Made by a program: the position numbers and the translations under genes
Shown here: positions 15,727-23,830 of the stretch, piece after piece
Layout: each line of letters opens with the position of its first letter
How positions within the stretch are numbered: position 1 is the first letter of the stretch
Assembly: GCF_009363695.1 (NCBI RefSeq)
Contig: NZ_CP045403.1
Coordinates: forward strand, 600,001-664,000
Reading direction: 5' to 3'
DNA length: 64,000 bases
Source: Bacillus sp. THAF10
GTDB lineage: Bacteria; Bacillota; Bacilli; Bacillales; Bacillaceae_I
The notes under the pieces: generated by a model
Seen by the model: the letters and a program-made list of their open reading frames with translations, nothing else
The model's database searches: none
What the model was told of the DNA's origin: nothing

Positions 15727-16941
15727 ATGTCCATTCATAATGAACAAAATGTAATTGAATTATGCCAATCCTTAGTACAAATCAGTAGTTATTCAGGAAA
15801 CGAAGACAAGGTGGCGAAATACATTCAAGATTATGCAAAGCTGAACGGGTTTGATGAAGTAGTGGTAGATGAATACGGCAATGTCTTGCTCATTATCAAT
15901 GGAAACGTCTCAGGGCCAACTGTATTGTTTGATGGACATATCGATACGGTACCCGTTCAATCCGAGCATTGGACAGTGGGACCATTTTCTGGAGAAATAA
16001 TAGAAGGCAAAATATATGGTCGTGGCACCTCCGATATGAAGGGAGCAGTCAGTGCGATGATTTCCGCTGCAATTCAGTACGCAGAGGAGACGAAAAAAGA
16101 GTTTCCAGGAAAAGTCGTCGTCTCGTGCAGCGTGCATGAGGAATGCTTTGAAGGAGTTGCAACAAGACGGGTCAGCGAATTGATGAAGCCAGACTTTGTC
16201 GTAATAGGAGAAGCCACCAATCTAAACGTAAATCGTGGTCAGAGAGGGCGGGCGGAGATTGTGGTCGAAACGATAGGAAAGCCATCCCATTCCTCCAATC
16301 CACGTAAAGGAATAAATGCTGTTTATCAAATGATGAAGCTTGTTGCAGAAATAAACGAACTGCCAGTTGCCCAACATGATGTGCTTGGGGAAGGCATATT
16401 GGAGTTAACTGATATTAAATCCTCTCCATATCCTGGTGCATCTGTTGTTCCCTCCCTTTGTACTGCCACGTTTGACCGTCGTCTGTTAGTGGGTGAAACA
16501 AAAGAATCGGTATTACGTCCCATTCAAGAATTAATTAATCAGCTTCAGAAAGAGGATTCTACTTTTAAAGCAAATGTTTATTATGCAACGGGAGAAGAGC
16601 GATGCTATACAGGAGCTTTTATTCGTGACGAGAGATATTTTCCTGCTTGGTTGATTGAGAAGGAAGAGAAGTTTTTACAAGAAACCTTAGCAGAACTAAA
16701 TGATACGGGAATACCTGCTCAACTTTCTCATTATTCCTTCTGTACAAATGGCAGTCATTTTGCAGGTGAGAAAAATATCCCTACTCTTGGATTTGGTCCA
16801 TCTCCAGAATTCTTGGCGCACATTGATGACGAGTATATTGAAATTGATCAATTGTTAAAAGCAACTGTGGGTTACAAAGCTATCCTACATGCATTAACGA
16901 AACAAAAAGTATCAGGGAAGGAGGCCGAGAATTATGTATGA
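15727..16941 (+). CDS. YgeY-like M20 family metallohydrolase
   Basis: 404 residues. The start at ATG 15727 is set by AAGAGGAGGAG; the frame is open to 15697 but that start lies before the ribosome site. M20/ArgE-DapE signatures: FDGHIDTVP (metal His and Asp), GRGTSDMKGA (bridging Asp), VHEECFEG (catalytic Glu pair), GEATNLN, and the final metal His in LAHIDDEYI. A dimerisation domain (about 185-300) lies in the middle. The best match by order and motifs is YgeY, which is encoded next to YgeX in E. coli. It likely deacylates or cleaves an N-substituted amino acid feeding the lyase. Eight bases overlap the next gene. Confidence 0.87.
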   Translation: MSIHNEQNVIELCQSLVQISSYSGNEDKVAKYIQDYAKLNGFDEVVVDEYGNVLLIINGNVSGPTVLFDGHIDTVPVQSEHWTVGPFSGEIIEGKIYGRGTSDMKGAVSAMISAAIQYAEETKKEFPGKVVVSCSVHEECFEGVATRRVSELMKPDFVVIGEATNLNVNRGQRGRAEIVVETIGKPSHSSNPRKGINAVYQMMKLVAEINELPVAQHDVLGEGILELTDIKSSPYPGASVVPSLCTATFDRRLLVGETKESVLRPIQELINQLQKEDSTFKANVYYATGEERCYTGAFIRDERYFPAWLIEKEEKFLQETLAELNDTGIPAQLSHYSFCTNGSHFAGEKNIPTLGFGPSPEFLAHIDDEYIEIDQLLKATVGYKAILHALTKQKVSGKEAENYV

Positions 16942-18553
16942 TTTAATCATTCGAAATGGAAAGGTTATCGATGGAACTGGTTCCCCGTGGTATTACGCTG
17001 ATATTGCGGTAACAGAAGGGAAAATCGTGAAAATTGGCAAGTTAACAGCGTTTCAAGCACGAGAAGAATATGATGCTAAAAACAAAGTAGTGAGTCCAGG
17101 CTTTATTGATATGCACACCCATTCTGATTTGGTCATCTTAGATCAACCAATGATAGAAGCAAAGGTGAGGCAGGGAATAACGACCGATTTGCTTGGGCAG
17201 GATGGGATAGCAGCTGCGCCTCTTCCGGATCAATATGTTTCCGCTTGGAGAAAGAATTTGGCTGGTCTGGACGGTACGCCTCCAATAACATGGGATTGGA
17301 GAACGGTAGATGAGTACCTAACAAAAATAGAGGAAAATAAACCAAGCTATAATGTTGCTGTTTTAGCCCCGCATGGGAATATTCGAATGGAAGTAATGGG
17401 TCTAGAAAACCGCCCTGCAACCCCGGAAGAAATAAAACAAATGCAGGTCGTCCTTCGCAGGTCTTTAGAGGAAGGGGCAGTGGGTCTTTCTACAGGTTTA
17501 ATTTATCCGCCTTGCTGTTTTGCTGAGATGGAGGAGCTTGAAGCTTTATGCCAAGTTATTGCCGAATACGGAGTTCCTCTTGTGATTCATCAACGAAGTG
17601 AAGGAGACGAAATTTTAGAGTCCATGCAAGAGCTGATCGATATGATGAAACGCTGTGGTGCGCATCTTCATTTTTCTCACTTGAAAAATTGCGGCAAGGA
17701 AAATTGGCATAAAACACCTGACCTCCTCCGTCTTATCGATCAAGCGAGAACGGACGGCCTTGAAGTGACGTTTGATCAATATCCGTACACTGCTGGAAGC
17801 ACAATGTTAAGCGCTATTCTTCCCCCATGGGCGCATGATGGGGGAAGTGACATGATGCTAGAGAGATTAGCTGATGAGGATCTTCGAAAACGAATGATAA
17901 GTGAGATGGCAACAGCCCTTAAAGGATGGGACAGTATGTCGAAGTGGGCAGGGTGGGATGGCATTATCATCACATCTGTGGAAACAACGGAGAAGCAATA
18001 TTGTGTAGGCAAAACCATTACACAAATTGCACAGATAGAGAAGAAAGAAGATTGTGCAGAGGTCGCATTGGACTTAATTCTTCATGAGAAGAATGGAGTG
18101 GGGATGATTGACTTTGTGATGAATGAAGAATCGGTAAAAATGATTCTCGCACATCCATCAGGAACAATCGGAAGCGACGGATTACTTGGTGGGGAACCAC
18201 ATCCACGTGCATATGGTTCTTTTCCTAGAATCCTTGGAAAATATGTGAGAGAAGAGAAGGTTCTACCTTTAGAAGAAATGATTCGGCGAATGACCTCCCA
18301 ACCTGCAAGAATCATTGGTTTGCAGGATCGAGGCATTATTAGGGAAGGATTAGTGGCGGATCTTGTCATTTTTGATTCAGATACGATTATAGACCATGCG
18401 ACATATGAAAAACCTCGACAATTTAGCACAGGAATAGAATTGGTGGTCGTAAATGGAGAAATTATTATTCAAGGAGAGGAAACTAGAGTGAAGCCTGCAG
18501 GAAAAGTATTGCGGCGCCAGTATCATGAACAGCCTCTAAAAGTGCAGGTGTAA
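16934..18553 (+). CDS. N-acyl-D-amino-acid deacylase (D-aminoacylase)
   Basis: 539 residues, amidohydrolase superfamily. ATG at 16934 overlaps the upstream stop, with GGGAAGGAGG before it, so translation is coupled. DMHTHSDL provides the N-terminal metal His pair; later ligands lie in VIHQRSEGD and LHFSHLKN, and IGSDGLLGG supplies the catalytic Asp. The ends (MYDLIIRNGKVIDGTG and LVIFDSDTIIDHAT with ELVVVNGEI) form the small beta-sandwich typical of D-aminoacylases. It would release D-amino acids from N-acyl-D-amino acids. Cytoplasmic, so the substrate must enter first, presumably by the symporter that follows. Confidence 0.9.
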   Translation: MYDLIIRNGKVIDGTGSPWYYADIAVTEGKIVKIGKLTAFQAREEYDAKNKVVSPGFIDMHTHSDLVILDQPMIEAKVRQGITTDLLGQDGIAAAPLPDQYVSAWRKNLAGLDGTPPITWDWRTVDEYLTKIEENKPSYNVAVLAPHGNIRMEVMGLENRPATPEEIKQMQVVLRRSLEEGAVGLSTGLIYPPCCFAEMEELEALCQVIAEYGVPLVIHQRSEGDEILESMQELIDMMKRCGAHLHFSHLKNCGKENWHKTPDLLRLIDQARTDGLEVTFDQYPYTAGSTMLSAILPPWAHDGGSDMMLERLADEDLRKRMISEMATALKGWDSMSKWAGWDGIIITSVETTEKQYCVGKTITQIAQIEKKEDCAEVALDLILHEKNGVGMIDFVMNEESVKMILAHPSGTIGSDGLLGGEPHPRAYGSFPRILGKYVREEKVLPLEEMIRRMTSQPARIIGLQDRGIIREGLVADLVIFDSDTIIDHATYEKPRQFSTGIELVVVNGEIIIQGEETRVKPAGKVLRRQYHEQPLKVQV

Positions 18554-18595
18554 AGCAGCTTCATTATGGATGAACAATAAAGGGGAGGGAATCAA

Positions 18596-20053
18596 ATGGG
18601 TGTCAGTATAGTGGTTATAGGAATTGTTATCGTTTATCTGGGTGTAATGGTTTACATTGGGTATGTGTCATCTAAGAAGATAGAAAACAATGACGACTTT
18701 CTGGTAGCAGGAAGAAAGATGGGGCCTTGGCTGCTTGCAGGTAGTTTAGCCGCAACAGAAGTAGGGGGAGGTTCTACACTTGGCGTCGTTTCCAAGGCTT
18801 ATGGAGATTGGGGATTTTCCGCATTTTGGTATGTAACGACTATGGCAGTAGCCTTTATCATTCTAGCATTTATCGCACCTCTTCTTAGACGTTCTTTAGT
18901 TAAAACAGTTCCTGAATATTTTACAAAAAGGTATGGAAAAAAGAATGGACTATTAACCTCCATTATTATGTTATTACCGATGGTAGGCTTAACAGCCGTT
19001 CAAATTATAGCATCTGCCACCATTCTCTCCGTGATGACGGGCTGGGAATATACCATCTCAGTGATCGTGATTACTGGAGTAGTTGCAGCCTATAGTGTAA
19101 TGGGTGGCATGTATAGCGTGGTTTATACAGATGTCGTGCAATGGGCATTTATTCTAATCGGAATGGCCTTAATCATCCCATTTGCGTTAAACGCTGGAGG
19201 AGGATTTACAGAGCTTACTGCCAATGTTCCAACAGAAAAATGGAGCATGTTTGATGGCGCAGGGTTTGGTACTATTTTAGCGTTAATCGTCATGTATATC
19301 GCTTCATTCACAGTTGGACAAGAAGCGGTGCAACGCTACTATGCTGCCAAGGATGAAAAAGCAGCGAAAAAAGCATCCATTATCACTTCCATAGTCTATG
19401 CCCTATTCGCATTTATTCCTGCCTTTATCGGAATTCTTATGTATGGAATGGTCCAAAACGGGATAATTAATGAATCAATCATGACAGAATATGGCGCAAA
19501 CTATGCCTTGCCATTAATGGCTGTAGAAGTTCTCCCATCGTTTGTGGTAGGAATCTTATTTGCAGCACTGATCTCCGCAACTCTATCCAGTGCATCAAGT
19601 AACCTACTAGCAGCTGGATCCATCTTCACAAACGACCTATATAAGCCTTACATTAAAAAGAATGCAACAGATGCGGAGCTACTAAAGATGATTCGCCTAA
19701 CCATGGCTGTTGTCTGTGCACTCAGCCTTGCTATCGCTATCTTTAATTTTGCTGATATCATTACCCTCTTAATGTTCTCCTTTACGTTAAGAGCAGGTGG
19801 GGCATTTATCCCTTATTTACTTGGCCATCTGTGGGAACGCGCAACAGCTGCAGGAAGTATGGCCTCCCTAGTGTTGGGAAGCATCACGGTGGTTCTAGCA
19901 GAAAGAGGCATTATCAACTTCTTTGGTTTAGACCCAATCTATCCAGCTTTAATAGTAAGTGCACTTGCCTTCTATTTTGTATCTATTTATACAAGCAAGC
20001 CAACAGCAAAGCTGGTAGATGTGAACGATCATAAACAGGAAAAAATATCGTAA
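18596..20053 (+). CDS. Sodium:solute symporter (SSS family)
   Basis: 485 residues with about 13 membrane helices. ATG at 18596 behind AAAGGGGAGGG. It has SSS family marks: an N-terminal outside helix, GRKMGPWLLAGSLAATEVGG in helix 2, AYSVMGGMYSVVYTDVVQW, and the sodium-site helix ISATLSSASSNLLAAGSIF. Position at the end of the RidA/lyase/deacylase operon suggests import of the N-acyl or D-amino acid substrate with Na+. The short Lys-rich tail is cytoplasmic. The exact substrate is inferred only from context. Confidence 0.9.
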   Translation: MGVSIVVIGIVIVYLGVMVYIGYVSSKKIENNDDFLVAGRKMGPWLLAGSLAATEVGGGSTLGVVSKAYGDWGFSAFWYVTTMAVAFIILAFIAPLLRRSLVKTVPEYFTKRYGKKNGLLTSIIMLLPMVGLTAVQIIASATILSVMTGWEYTISVIVITGVVAAYSVMGGMYSVVYTDVVQWAFILIGMALIIPFALNAGGGFTELTANVPTEKWSMFDGAGFGTILALIVMYIASFTVGQEAVQRYYAAKDEKAAKKASIITSIVYALFAFIPAFIGILMYGMVQNGIINESIMTEYGANYALPLMAVEVLPSFVVGILFAALISATLSSASSNLLAAGSIFTNDLYKPYIKKNATDAELLKMIRLTMAVVCALSLAIAIFNFADIITLLMFSFTLRAGGAFIPYLLGHLWERATAAGSMASLVLGSITVVLAERGIINFFGLDPIYPALIVSALAFYFVSIYTSKPTAKLVDVNDHKQEKIS

Positions 20054-20094
20054 ACTTCGGTAAGGATATTAGTCCTTATTTCGCCAAAAATAGT

Positions 20095-20132
20095 ACAGAA
20101 AAAAGACATGTCGAGGTGGCATGTCTTTTTTT
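20095..20132. terminator. Bidirectional terminator
   Basis: AAAAAAGACATG and CATGTCTTTTTTT arms with a 9-nt loop lie between the convergent symporter and lipoprotein genes. Confidence 0.85.
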
Positions 20133-20160
20133 ATGAAATGGGATTGCAGGAAACCTACAA

Positions 20161-20526
20161 TCATCCCTCAATCAAAGCAAAATACTCCATCAACTCTCCG
20201 TCTATTTCCACCAAAATAACAGCTGGTGCGTCCCCGCTATTGTACTCCTCTTCTGTGGAATAAACTTCTGTTCCTTTCGGTAATTTGCTCGCATAGAGAT
20301 TTCGGAACCCCCAACTGTTGGTTGTTTGCTTCTTAATTCCCCCTATTTTTGCCCCTTTGGAATAGCCATTCACTGGATCAGGATTCGTGCTTCTACTATA
20401 TATTAATTCATCTAACTTTATAATGTCGGCGTCACTATTGCCTTCTAGGATGTCTTTTGCTGTTGGATTTCCTGATGTAGTAGAGCCACACCCTGCTACT
20501 AATAATATAAGGACGAACATGGCCAA
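20161..20526 (-). CDS. Small lipoprotein, unknown
   Basis: 121 residues from the TTG at 20526, the only canonical start. The lipobox LVAGC is clear, but this start gives a signal peptide without a basic n-region and leaves the GGGGG ribosome-like site (20556-20552) 25 nt away. Reading upstream in frame adds ...IIDFHKLL, which restores the basic residue and places ATT (20547) or ATA (20544) 4-7 nt from GGGGG, so a non-standard start is likely. The outer domain (about 100 residues) has no motif I recognise. Convergent with the symporter gene. Confidence 0.65.
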   Translation of the reverse strand: MAMFVLILLVAGCGSTTSGNPTAKDILEGNSDADIIKLDELIYSRSTNPDPVNGYSKGAKIGGIKKQTTNSWGFRNLYASKLPKGTEVYSTEEEYNSGDAPAVILVEIDGELMEYFALIEG

Positions 20527-20633
20527 TAACTTGTGAAAGTCTATAATATTACCCCCATTTCATTGTACAATCCAACGTTTCTTGTCTGTATTTTAGCACG
20601 AACATTTGTAAACTAATATAAAAAGTGGAATAT

Positions 20634-20691
20634 AAAGGATTTTATTTGTTGCTGTCGAAAAATAAGGGAAGATAACTTATTTTGGCAACAA
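20634..20691 (+). promoter_or_regulatory. Structured leader segment with 0A-box core
   Basis: The segment begins AAAGGATTTTATTTG, contains TGTCGAA (20653-20659, the Spo0A box core) and can fold: GTTGC with GCAAC, and AAAATAAG with CTTATTTT around a 9-nt loop. A clearly related segment lies at 23261-23317. It precedes the gene at 20704. Confidence 0.4.
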
Positions 20692-20703
20692 GGGGGAAGC
20701 CAT

Positions 20704-21045
20704 TTGTCTAAATCGATTGATTACGATGCATTCAAAAAGATGACTCCAAAGAAACAGGCGCAGACTTTAACGAATCTCATGTTACAGGGGAAGCATGAGA
20801 TAGTTCAACGCCTTATTCATGGCGGTAAGCAGGGCAGTACAGAAGCCTCAGAAAAAATACATAGAGATAGCAAAAAAAGAGTCCAACCTTCACAAGCAAA
20901 CCTATATAAAAGGGATTTTTGCACAGCAGATGAATTTCGTTATAACCATGCGCAAAACGCAGATAGTAATCGAAGTTCTAGAGAAGTATTAGCTGGAAGT
21001 GGATCGAATTTGTTTGGAGGGAAGAGGAGGAGAAAGAGGGGGTAA
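20704..21045 (+). CDS. Hypothetical basic protein
   Basis: 113 residues, TTG start at 20704 behind AAGGGGGAAG. The N-terminus is helical (YDAFKKMTPKKQAQTLTNLM). The rest is polar and strongly basic, ending in a run of Arg and Lys (GGKRRRKRG) that suggests nucleic acid binding or membrane-surface contact. No membrane span. I do not recognise the family. The next small gene starts 6 bp after its stop. Confidence 0.6.
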   Translation: MSKSIDYDAFKKMTPKKQAQTLTNLMLQGKHEIVQRLIHGGKQGSTEASEKIHRDSKKRVQPSQANLYKRDFCTADEFRYNHAQNADSNRSSREVLAGSGSNLFGGKRRRKRG

Positions 21046-21051
21046 ACACAA

Positions 21052-21180
21052 ATGGAATTTAAAGATTATCTGCTAAGTGGAGCTGGCTATACATTAAATA
21101 TATTTCGTTTTGCTAGTTTGATTGCTGGAATTGGTTACATAACCTGGGGGGAACTTGAAGAAAAAAACAACCTGAAATAA
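21052..21180 (+). CDS. 42-residue membrane-associated peptide
   Basis: ATG at 21052 follows GAGGGGG, 6 bp after the preceding stop, with stop TAA at 21178-21180. One hydrophobic stretch (LNIFRFASLIAGIGYITW, about residues 15-32) is followed by an acidic-polar tail (GELEEKNNLK). Likely translated with the upstream gene. Function unknown. Confidence 0.45.
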   Translation: MEFKDYLLSGAGYTLNIFRFASLIAGIGYITWGELEEKNNLK

Positions 21181-21316
21181 CATGGGCATGGTTTTCACAA
21201 AGGAATAAGCTTGGTGCCATGACGAAATAGTCACTATTTTGTCTTTAAATGTGTAAAAAGTTGGAGTAAAATAGGTTTATAGTATTATATTTACTTCAAA
21301 GGGGATAAATGTAAAA

Positions 21317-21739
21317 ATGACAAACAATGTTTCTATTTTTAGAAGGTTTTTACAAGAGAAAGATGTGTACATGGAAGAAGGTACAAACGAAGATGGTACT
21401 TCTTTCTTTAGAGTAGAGCAGAGACTTAAGAATGGTGGATCTGTTGTACTGGCCCTAGGTTTTGATGAAAGTGAAGAAATTATTGATATTTATGTGTTTG
21501 ATATTGCGGATGTTGTGGATGCCTACAAAAGAGAGTCCACGCTAAAGTTAATAAATGAGATTAATAGAGATTTAAGATACTCGAAGTTTACCCTCGACGA
21601 TAGTGGAAGAGTTAGTAGTAGCTATTGCATGATGTTTGAGGATAACTTTAATCCTAATGTTCTAATGAGACAACTTGTTCTTGCACTGAATTGTGTAGAA
21701 GAAGTGTATCCGAAGTTTATGAAGATTGTTTGGTCGTAG
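21317..21739 (+). CDS. YbjN-like hypothetical protein
   Basis: 140 residues, ATG at 21317. AAAGGGGAT lies upstream with a rather long spacing. A possible promoter TTGGAG-16-TATTAT lies at 21261-21288. The alpha/beta layout, with an N-terminal helix (FLQEKDVYMEE), a central sheet (FFRVEQRLKNGGSVVLALGF, IDIYVFDIADV) and a helix (MRQLVLALNCVEEVYPKFMK), resembles YbjN/type III chaperone-like proteins. The family call is tentative. Cytoplasmic. Confidence 0.6.
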   Translation: MTNNVSIFRRFLQEKDVYMEEGTNEDGTSFFRVEQRLKNGGSVVLALGFDESEEIIDIYVFDIADVVDAYKRESTLKLINEINRDLRYSKFTLDDSGRVSSSYCMMFEDNFNPNVLMRQLVLALNCVEEVYPKFMKIVWS

Positions 21740-21822
21740 TATTTTTATATAATCATTGATTTTTGGGGCTAGCCGATTGTGGTTTGCTCCTTTTATATTT
21801 TGTTAGCGGATAGGTAGGGGTA

Positions 21823-22227
21823 ATGGAATTGAGAAAAAGAGATGAATCTGAGAAGGTTATTGCAGTATATAAAAAAATAAGCCAACTAAAAATAAAAGCA
21901 AAAAACGAGAAAGATAAATTAAAAAGAAAGCGGTTAAAAAAGGAGGTAGAAAAGCTTCAACAAAGTCTGCCTAATATTAAAAGAAAGGTTTATGAAAAGC
22001 AAAAAAGGAATAGAGGTGGGGCCGATGATAAATTTAAGGAAGAGCAAATAAAAAAGAAAGAAGAGGAATACCGTCAAATGCTTATAAAAGAAGACTTAGA
22101 AAGGAGGAAGAATAGAAAGAAATTAGTAGTTACATACACGGAAGTAGATAAATCTGCCAAAGCGTGCCCGTCGTGTGGTGTTCCTTACAATCTAAGCTCA
22201 GGTTTTAGCAGGTGTAGGTGTAGTTGA
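21823..22227 (+). CDS. Coiled-coil protein with C-terminal zinc ribbon
   Basis: 134 residues, ATG at 21823 behind GGTAGGGGT. Residues 1-100 are almost entirely charged (Lys, Glu, Arg) and predicted to be a long helix or coiled coil. The C-terminus has C-P-S-C-G (residues about 116-120) and a final C-R-C, enough for one zinc site. It may bind nucleic acid or a ribosomal partner; no family recognised. Confidence 0.55.
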   Translation: MELRKRDESEKVIAVYKKISQLKIKAKNEKDKLKRKRLKKEVEKLQQSLPNIKRKVYEKQKRNRGGADDKFKEEQIKKKEEEYRQMLIKEDLERRKNRKKLVVTYTEVDKSAKACPSCGVPYNLSSGFSRCRCS

Positions 22228-22265
22228 TTAGATATTTGGGATATAAGTTTAGGGGTTGATAGAGA

Positions 22266-22670
22266 ATGAGATATACAAATAATGTTGACGAGATTACGGC
22301 TGAAATGCTGGATGGTTTTTTTGTGGGATGGCCGAAGTCTCCAAATGCCGAGATGCATTTAAAGCTTTTGAAGAACAGTAGTAAAGTAATTTTTGCTCTA
22401 GATGAGGATGCCAATCAAGTCATTGGTTTTATCACAGCGATTAGCGATGACGTGTTATCTGCTTATATCCCGTTTCTTGAAGTGCTGCCTGATTATCAAC
22501 ATCAAGGCATCGGCAAGGAGCTGGTGAGGCGGATGTTAAAAGAGCTCGAGCATATTTATATGATTGATTTGTGTTGTGATGATGAGTTAGTTTCTTATTA
22601 TGAGAAGCTTGGAATGATACGCTCTAATGGGATGTTATCGAGGAATTATGAGAGGCAGTCTGGGGGTTGA
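22266..22670 (+). CDS. GNAT family N-acetyltransferase
   Basis: 134 residues, ATG at 22266. The acetyl-CoA pyrophosphate loop Q-x-x-G-I-G is seen in YQHQGIGKELVRRM, preceded by the beta4 strand IPFLEVLPD and followed by LCCDDELVSYYEKLGM, the usual C-terminal GNAT helix and strand. The short N-terminal part matches compact GNAT enzymes. Substrate unknown. Confidence 0.85.
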   Translation: MRYTNNVDEITAEMLDGFFVGWPKSPNAEMHLKLLKNSSKVIFALDEDANQVIGFITAISDDVLSAYIPFLEVLPDYQHQGIGKELVRRMLKELEHIYMIDLCCDDELVSYYEKLGMIRSNGMLSRNYERQSGG

Positions 22671-22705
22671 TATGTTAGTTAGGGGTTGTGAAAGGGAGGG
22701 AGAGT

Positions 22706-22867
22706 TTGAAAAAAGGTAAATTTTTCTTGTGTGTTATTGTTGGGGTATTTCTGGGGCAATTAGCCTATAGTTTATTTATGGGAAAAGAAATAGATTGGGT
22801 GCTTTTTGTTGTTGGTTGTATTAGTTGTGTTATAGGTGCAGCAGTTGTACGTATGCTGAAGGAATGA
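22706..22867 (+). CDS. 53-residue two-helix membrane protein
   Basis: TTG at 22706 behind AAAGGGAGGGAGAG, stop TGA at 22865-22867. Basic start MKKGKFF, first hydrophobic helix (about 6-24), short loop GKEIDW, second helix (about 31-49) and tail RMLKE. The ribosome site is strong and a terminator follows 27 nt later, so it is likely real. Function unknown. Confidence 0.6.
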   Translation: MKKGKFFLCVIVGVFLGQLAYSLFMGKEIDWVLFVVGCISCVIGAAVVRMLKE

Positions 22868-22893
22868 GGTAGGGGAATGATTGCCCTTTTTAA

Positions 22894-22925
22894 AGAGACA
22901 TGTCTCAAAGGCATGTCTCTTATTT
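22894..22925 (+). terminator. Rho-independent terminator
   Basis: AGAGACATG (22894-22902) pairs with CATGTCTCT (22912-22920), followed by TATTT. Confidence 0.75.
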
Positions 22926-22962
22926 AGGTAGCTGGGTAGGTGAATCCCTAATTCACTCATCC

Positions 22963-23118
22963 TCAATTATTTTGATTATTTTTCTCCATAAACTCTTTTA
23001 TCATTTTGGATGTCTTCGAGGTGTCAATTCCGCGCCGTACCGCAGTTTCAATCACCACATATTGTAAGAATAGAAATAGTACTATGAGAAAAATTACAAG
23101 TCCTGTTGGAAGATTCAT
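22963..23118 (-). CDS. 51-residue membrane protein
   Basis: ATG at 23118 with GAGGTG 6 nt upstream; stop TGA at 22963. MNLPTGLVIFLIVLFLFLQY is a single N-terminal membrane helix, then VVIETAVRRGIDTSKTSKMI and a polar tail ending NNQNN. Short proteins with one helix and an A-V-R-x-G-I-D-x-S segment are widespread in Bacillaceae, but the role is unknown. Confidence 0.6.
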   Translation of the reverse strand: MNLPTGLVIFLIVLFLFLQYVVIETAVRRGIDTSKTSKMIKEFMEKNNQNN

Positions 23119-23144
23119 TGATAACACCTCTATTTAATTTTTTT

Positions 23145-23202
23145 GAGACGGAGGGACAGGTCCCTTGTCCCATGAGACTGAGGGACAGGTCCCTTGTCCC
23201 AG
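23145..23202. repeat. Tandem pair of 29-bp GGGACAG repeats
   Basis: Two adjacent 29-bp units start at 23145 (GAGACGGAGGGACAGG...) and 23174 (GAGACTGAGGGACAGG...), differing at two positions. Each contains GGGACA paired with TGTCCC. They belong to the dispersed repeat family described in the findings and lie between two small genes. Confidence 0.85.
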
Positions 23203-23311
23203 TTAGGGTAGAACAATGGAATTGAATAATGCAGATAAGTCTCTTATTTTTTCTATCTCAAAAGGATTTAATCTGCTTTTGTCGAAAGAAGGTAATTAAT
23301 ATTATTTTGGC

Positions 23312-23342
23312 AAAAAAGTGATCGGGGGAAAAAGCAATCACT
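23312..23342 (-). terminator. Terminator of the minus-strand hypothetical gene
   Basis: On the minus strand AGTGAT pairs with ATCACT around a 14-nt loop and is followed by TTTTTT. It lies just after the stop at 23349. A TGTCGAA core at 23280-23286 is part of a segment related to 20634-20691. Confidence 0.6.
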
Positions 23343-23348
23343 CTGCTC

Positions 23349-23708
23349 TCAAAATAAGTTAAACACGACAATTTTTTCAGCATGTTTTTCTTGGTTATCA
23401 TCCTTAGTGAACCAAATTCTAACCCACTGCCTTTTTTTTAGGTCCTTTTTATTTTGAATTTGAAAGGCTTTGAATCCGATCCCTGTTATGGTGGTATCAT
23501 CGGAAATCATTATTTCTTCTAAGTTATATACTGCATCACCTTTTATGATAAACGGAGTCAGAAATATTGTATTTTCCGTTGTATTTTCAACTTTTAATCT
23601 CATATCAGCAACTCCATGCCTAGCATAATCGATTATGTACCAGACAGCCACCGAGGAACAAACTGCGAGAAGCATTTTTATTAATCTATTGATTGTTTTA
23701 CACCCCAT
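23349..23708 (-). CDS. Hypothetical membrane-anchored protein
   Basis: 119 residues if started at ATG 23708 (MGCKTINRLIKMLL). The frame is open to 23759, and no start has a convincing ribosome site, so the start is uncertain. An N-terminal membrane anchor (MLLAVCSSVAVWYIIDY) is followed by a beta-rich outer domain (MRLKVENTTENTIFLTPFII, GIGFKAFQIQNKKD). Family not recognised. Confidence 0.5.
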   Translation of the reverse strand: MGCKTINRLIKMLLAVCSSVAVWYIIDYARHGVADMRLKVENTTENTIFLTPFIIKGDAVYNLEEIMISDDTTITGIGFKAFQIQNKKDLKKRQWVRIWFTKDDNQEKHAEKIVVFNLF

Positions 23709-23830
23709 TTCGGCTATACTGTAATTCCATTTATTGGTTTTATAGATTAATAATAGCATTCAATGTGCTGATAATTAAGTTTTATTTTCCAAGCCTAGCA
23801 TTGGCATCTAAAAAATAGGAGGATCCACCC

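Noticed and set aside
23145..23202. CRISPR-like pair of repeats
   Set aside because: Two abutting palindromic units without spacer; they belong to the dispersed repeat family.
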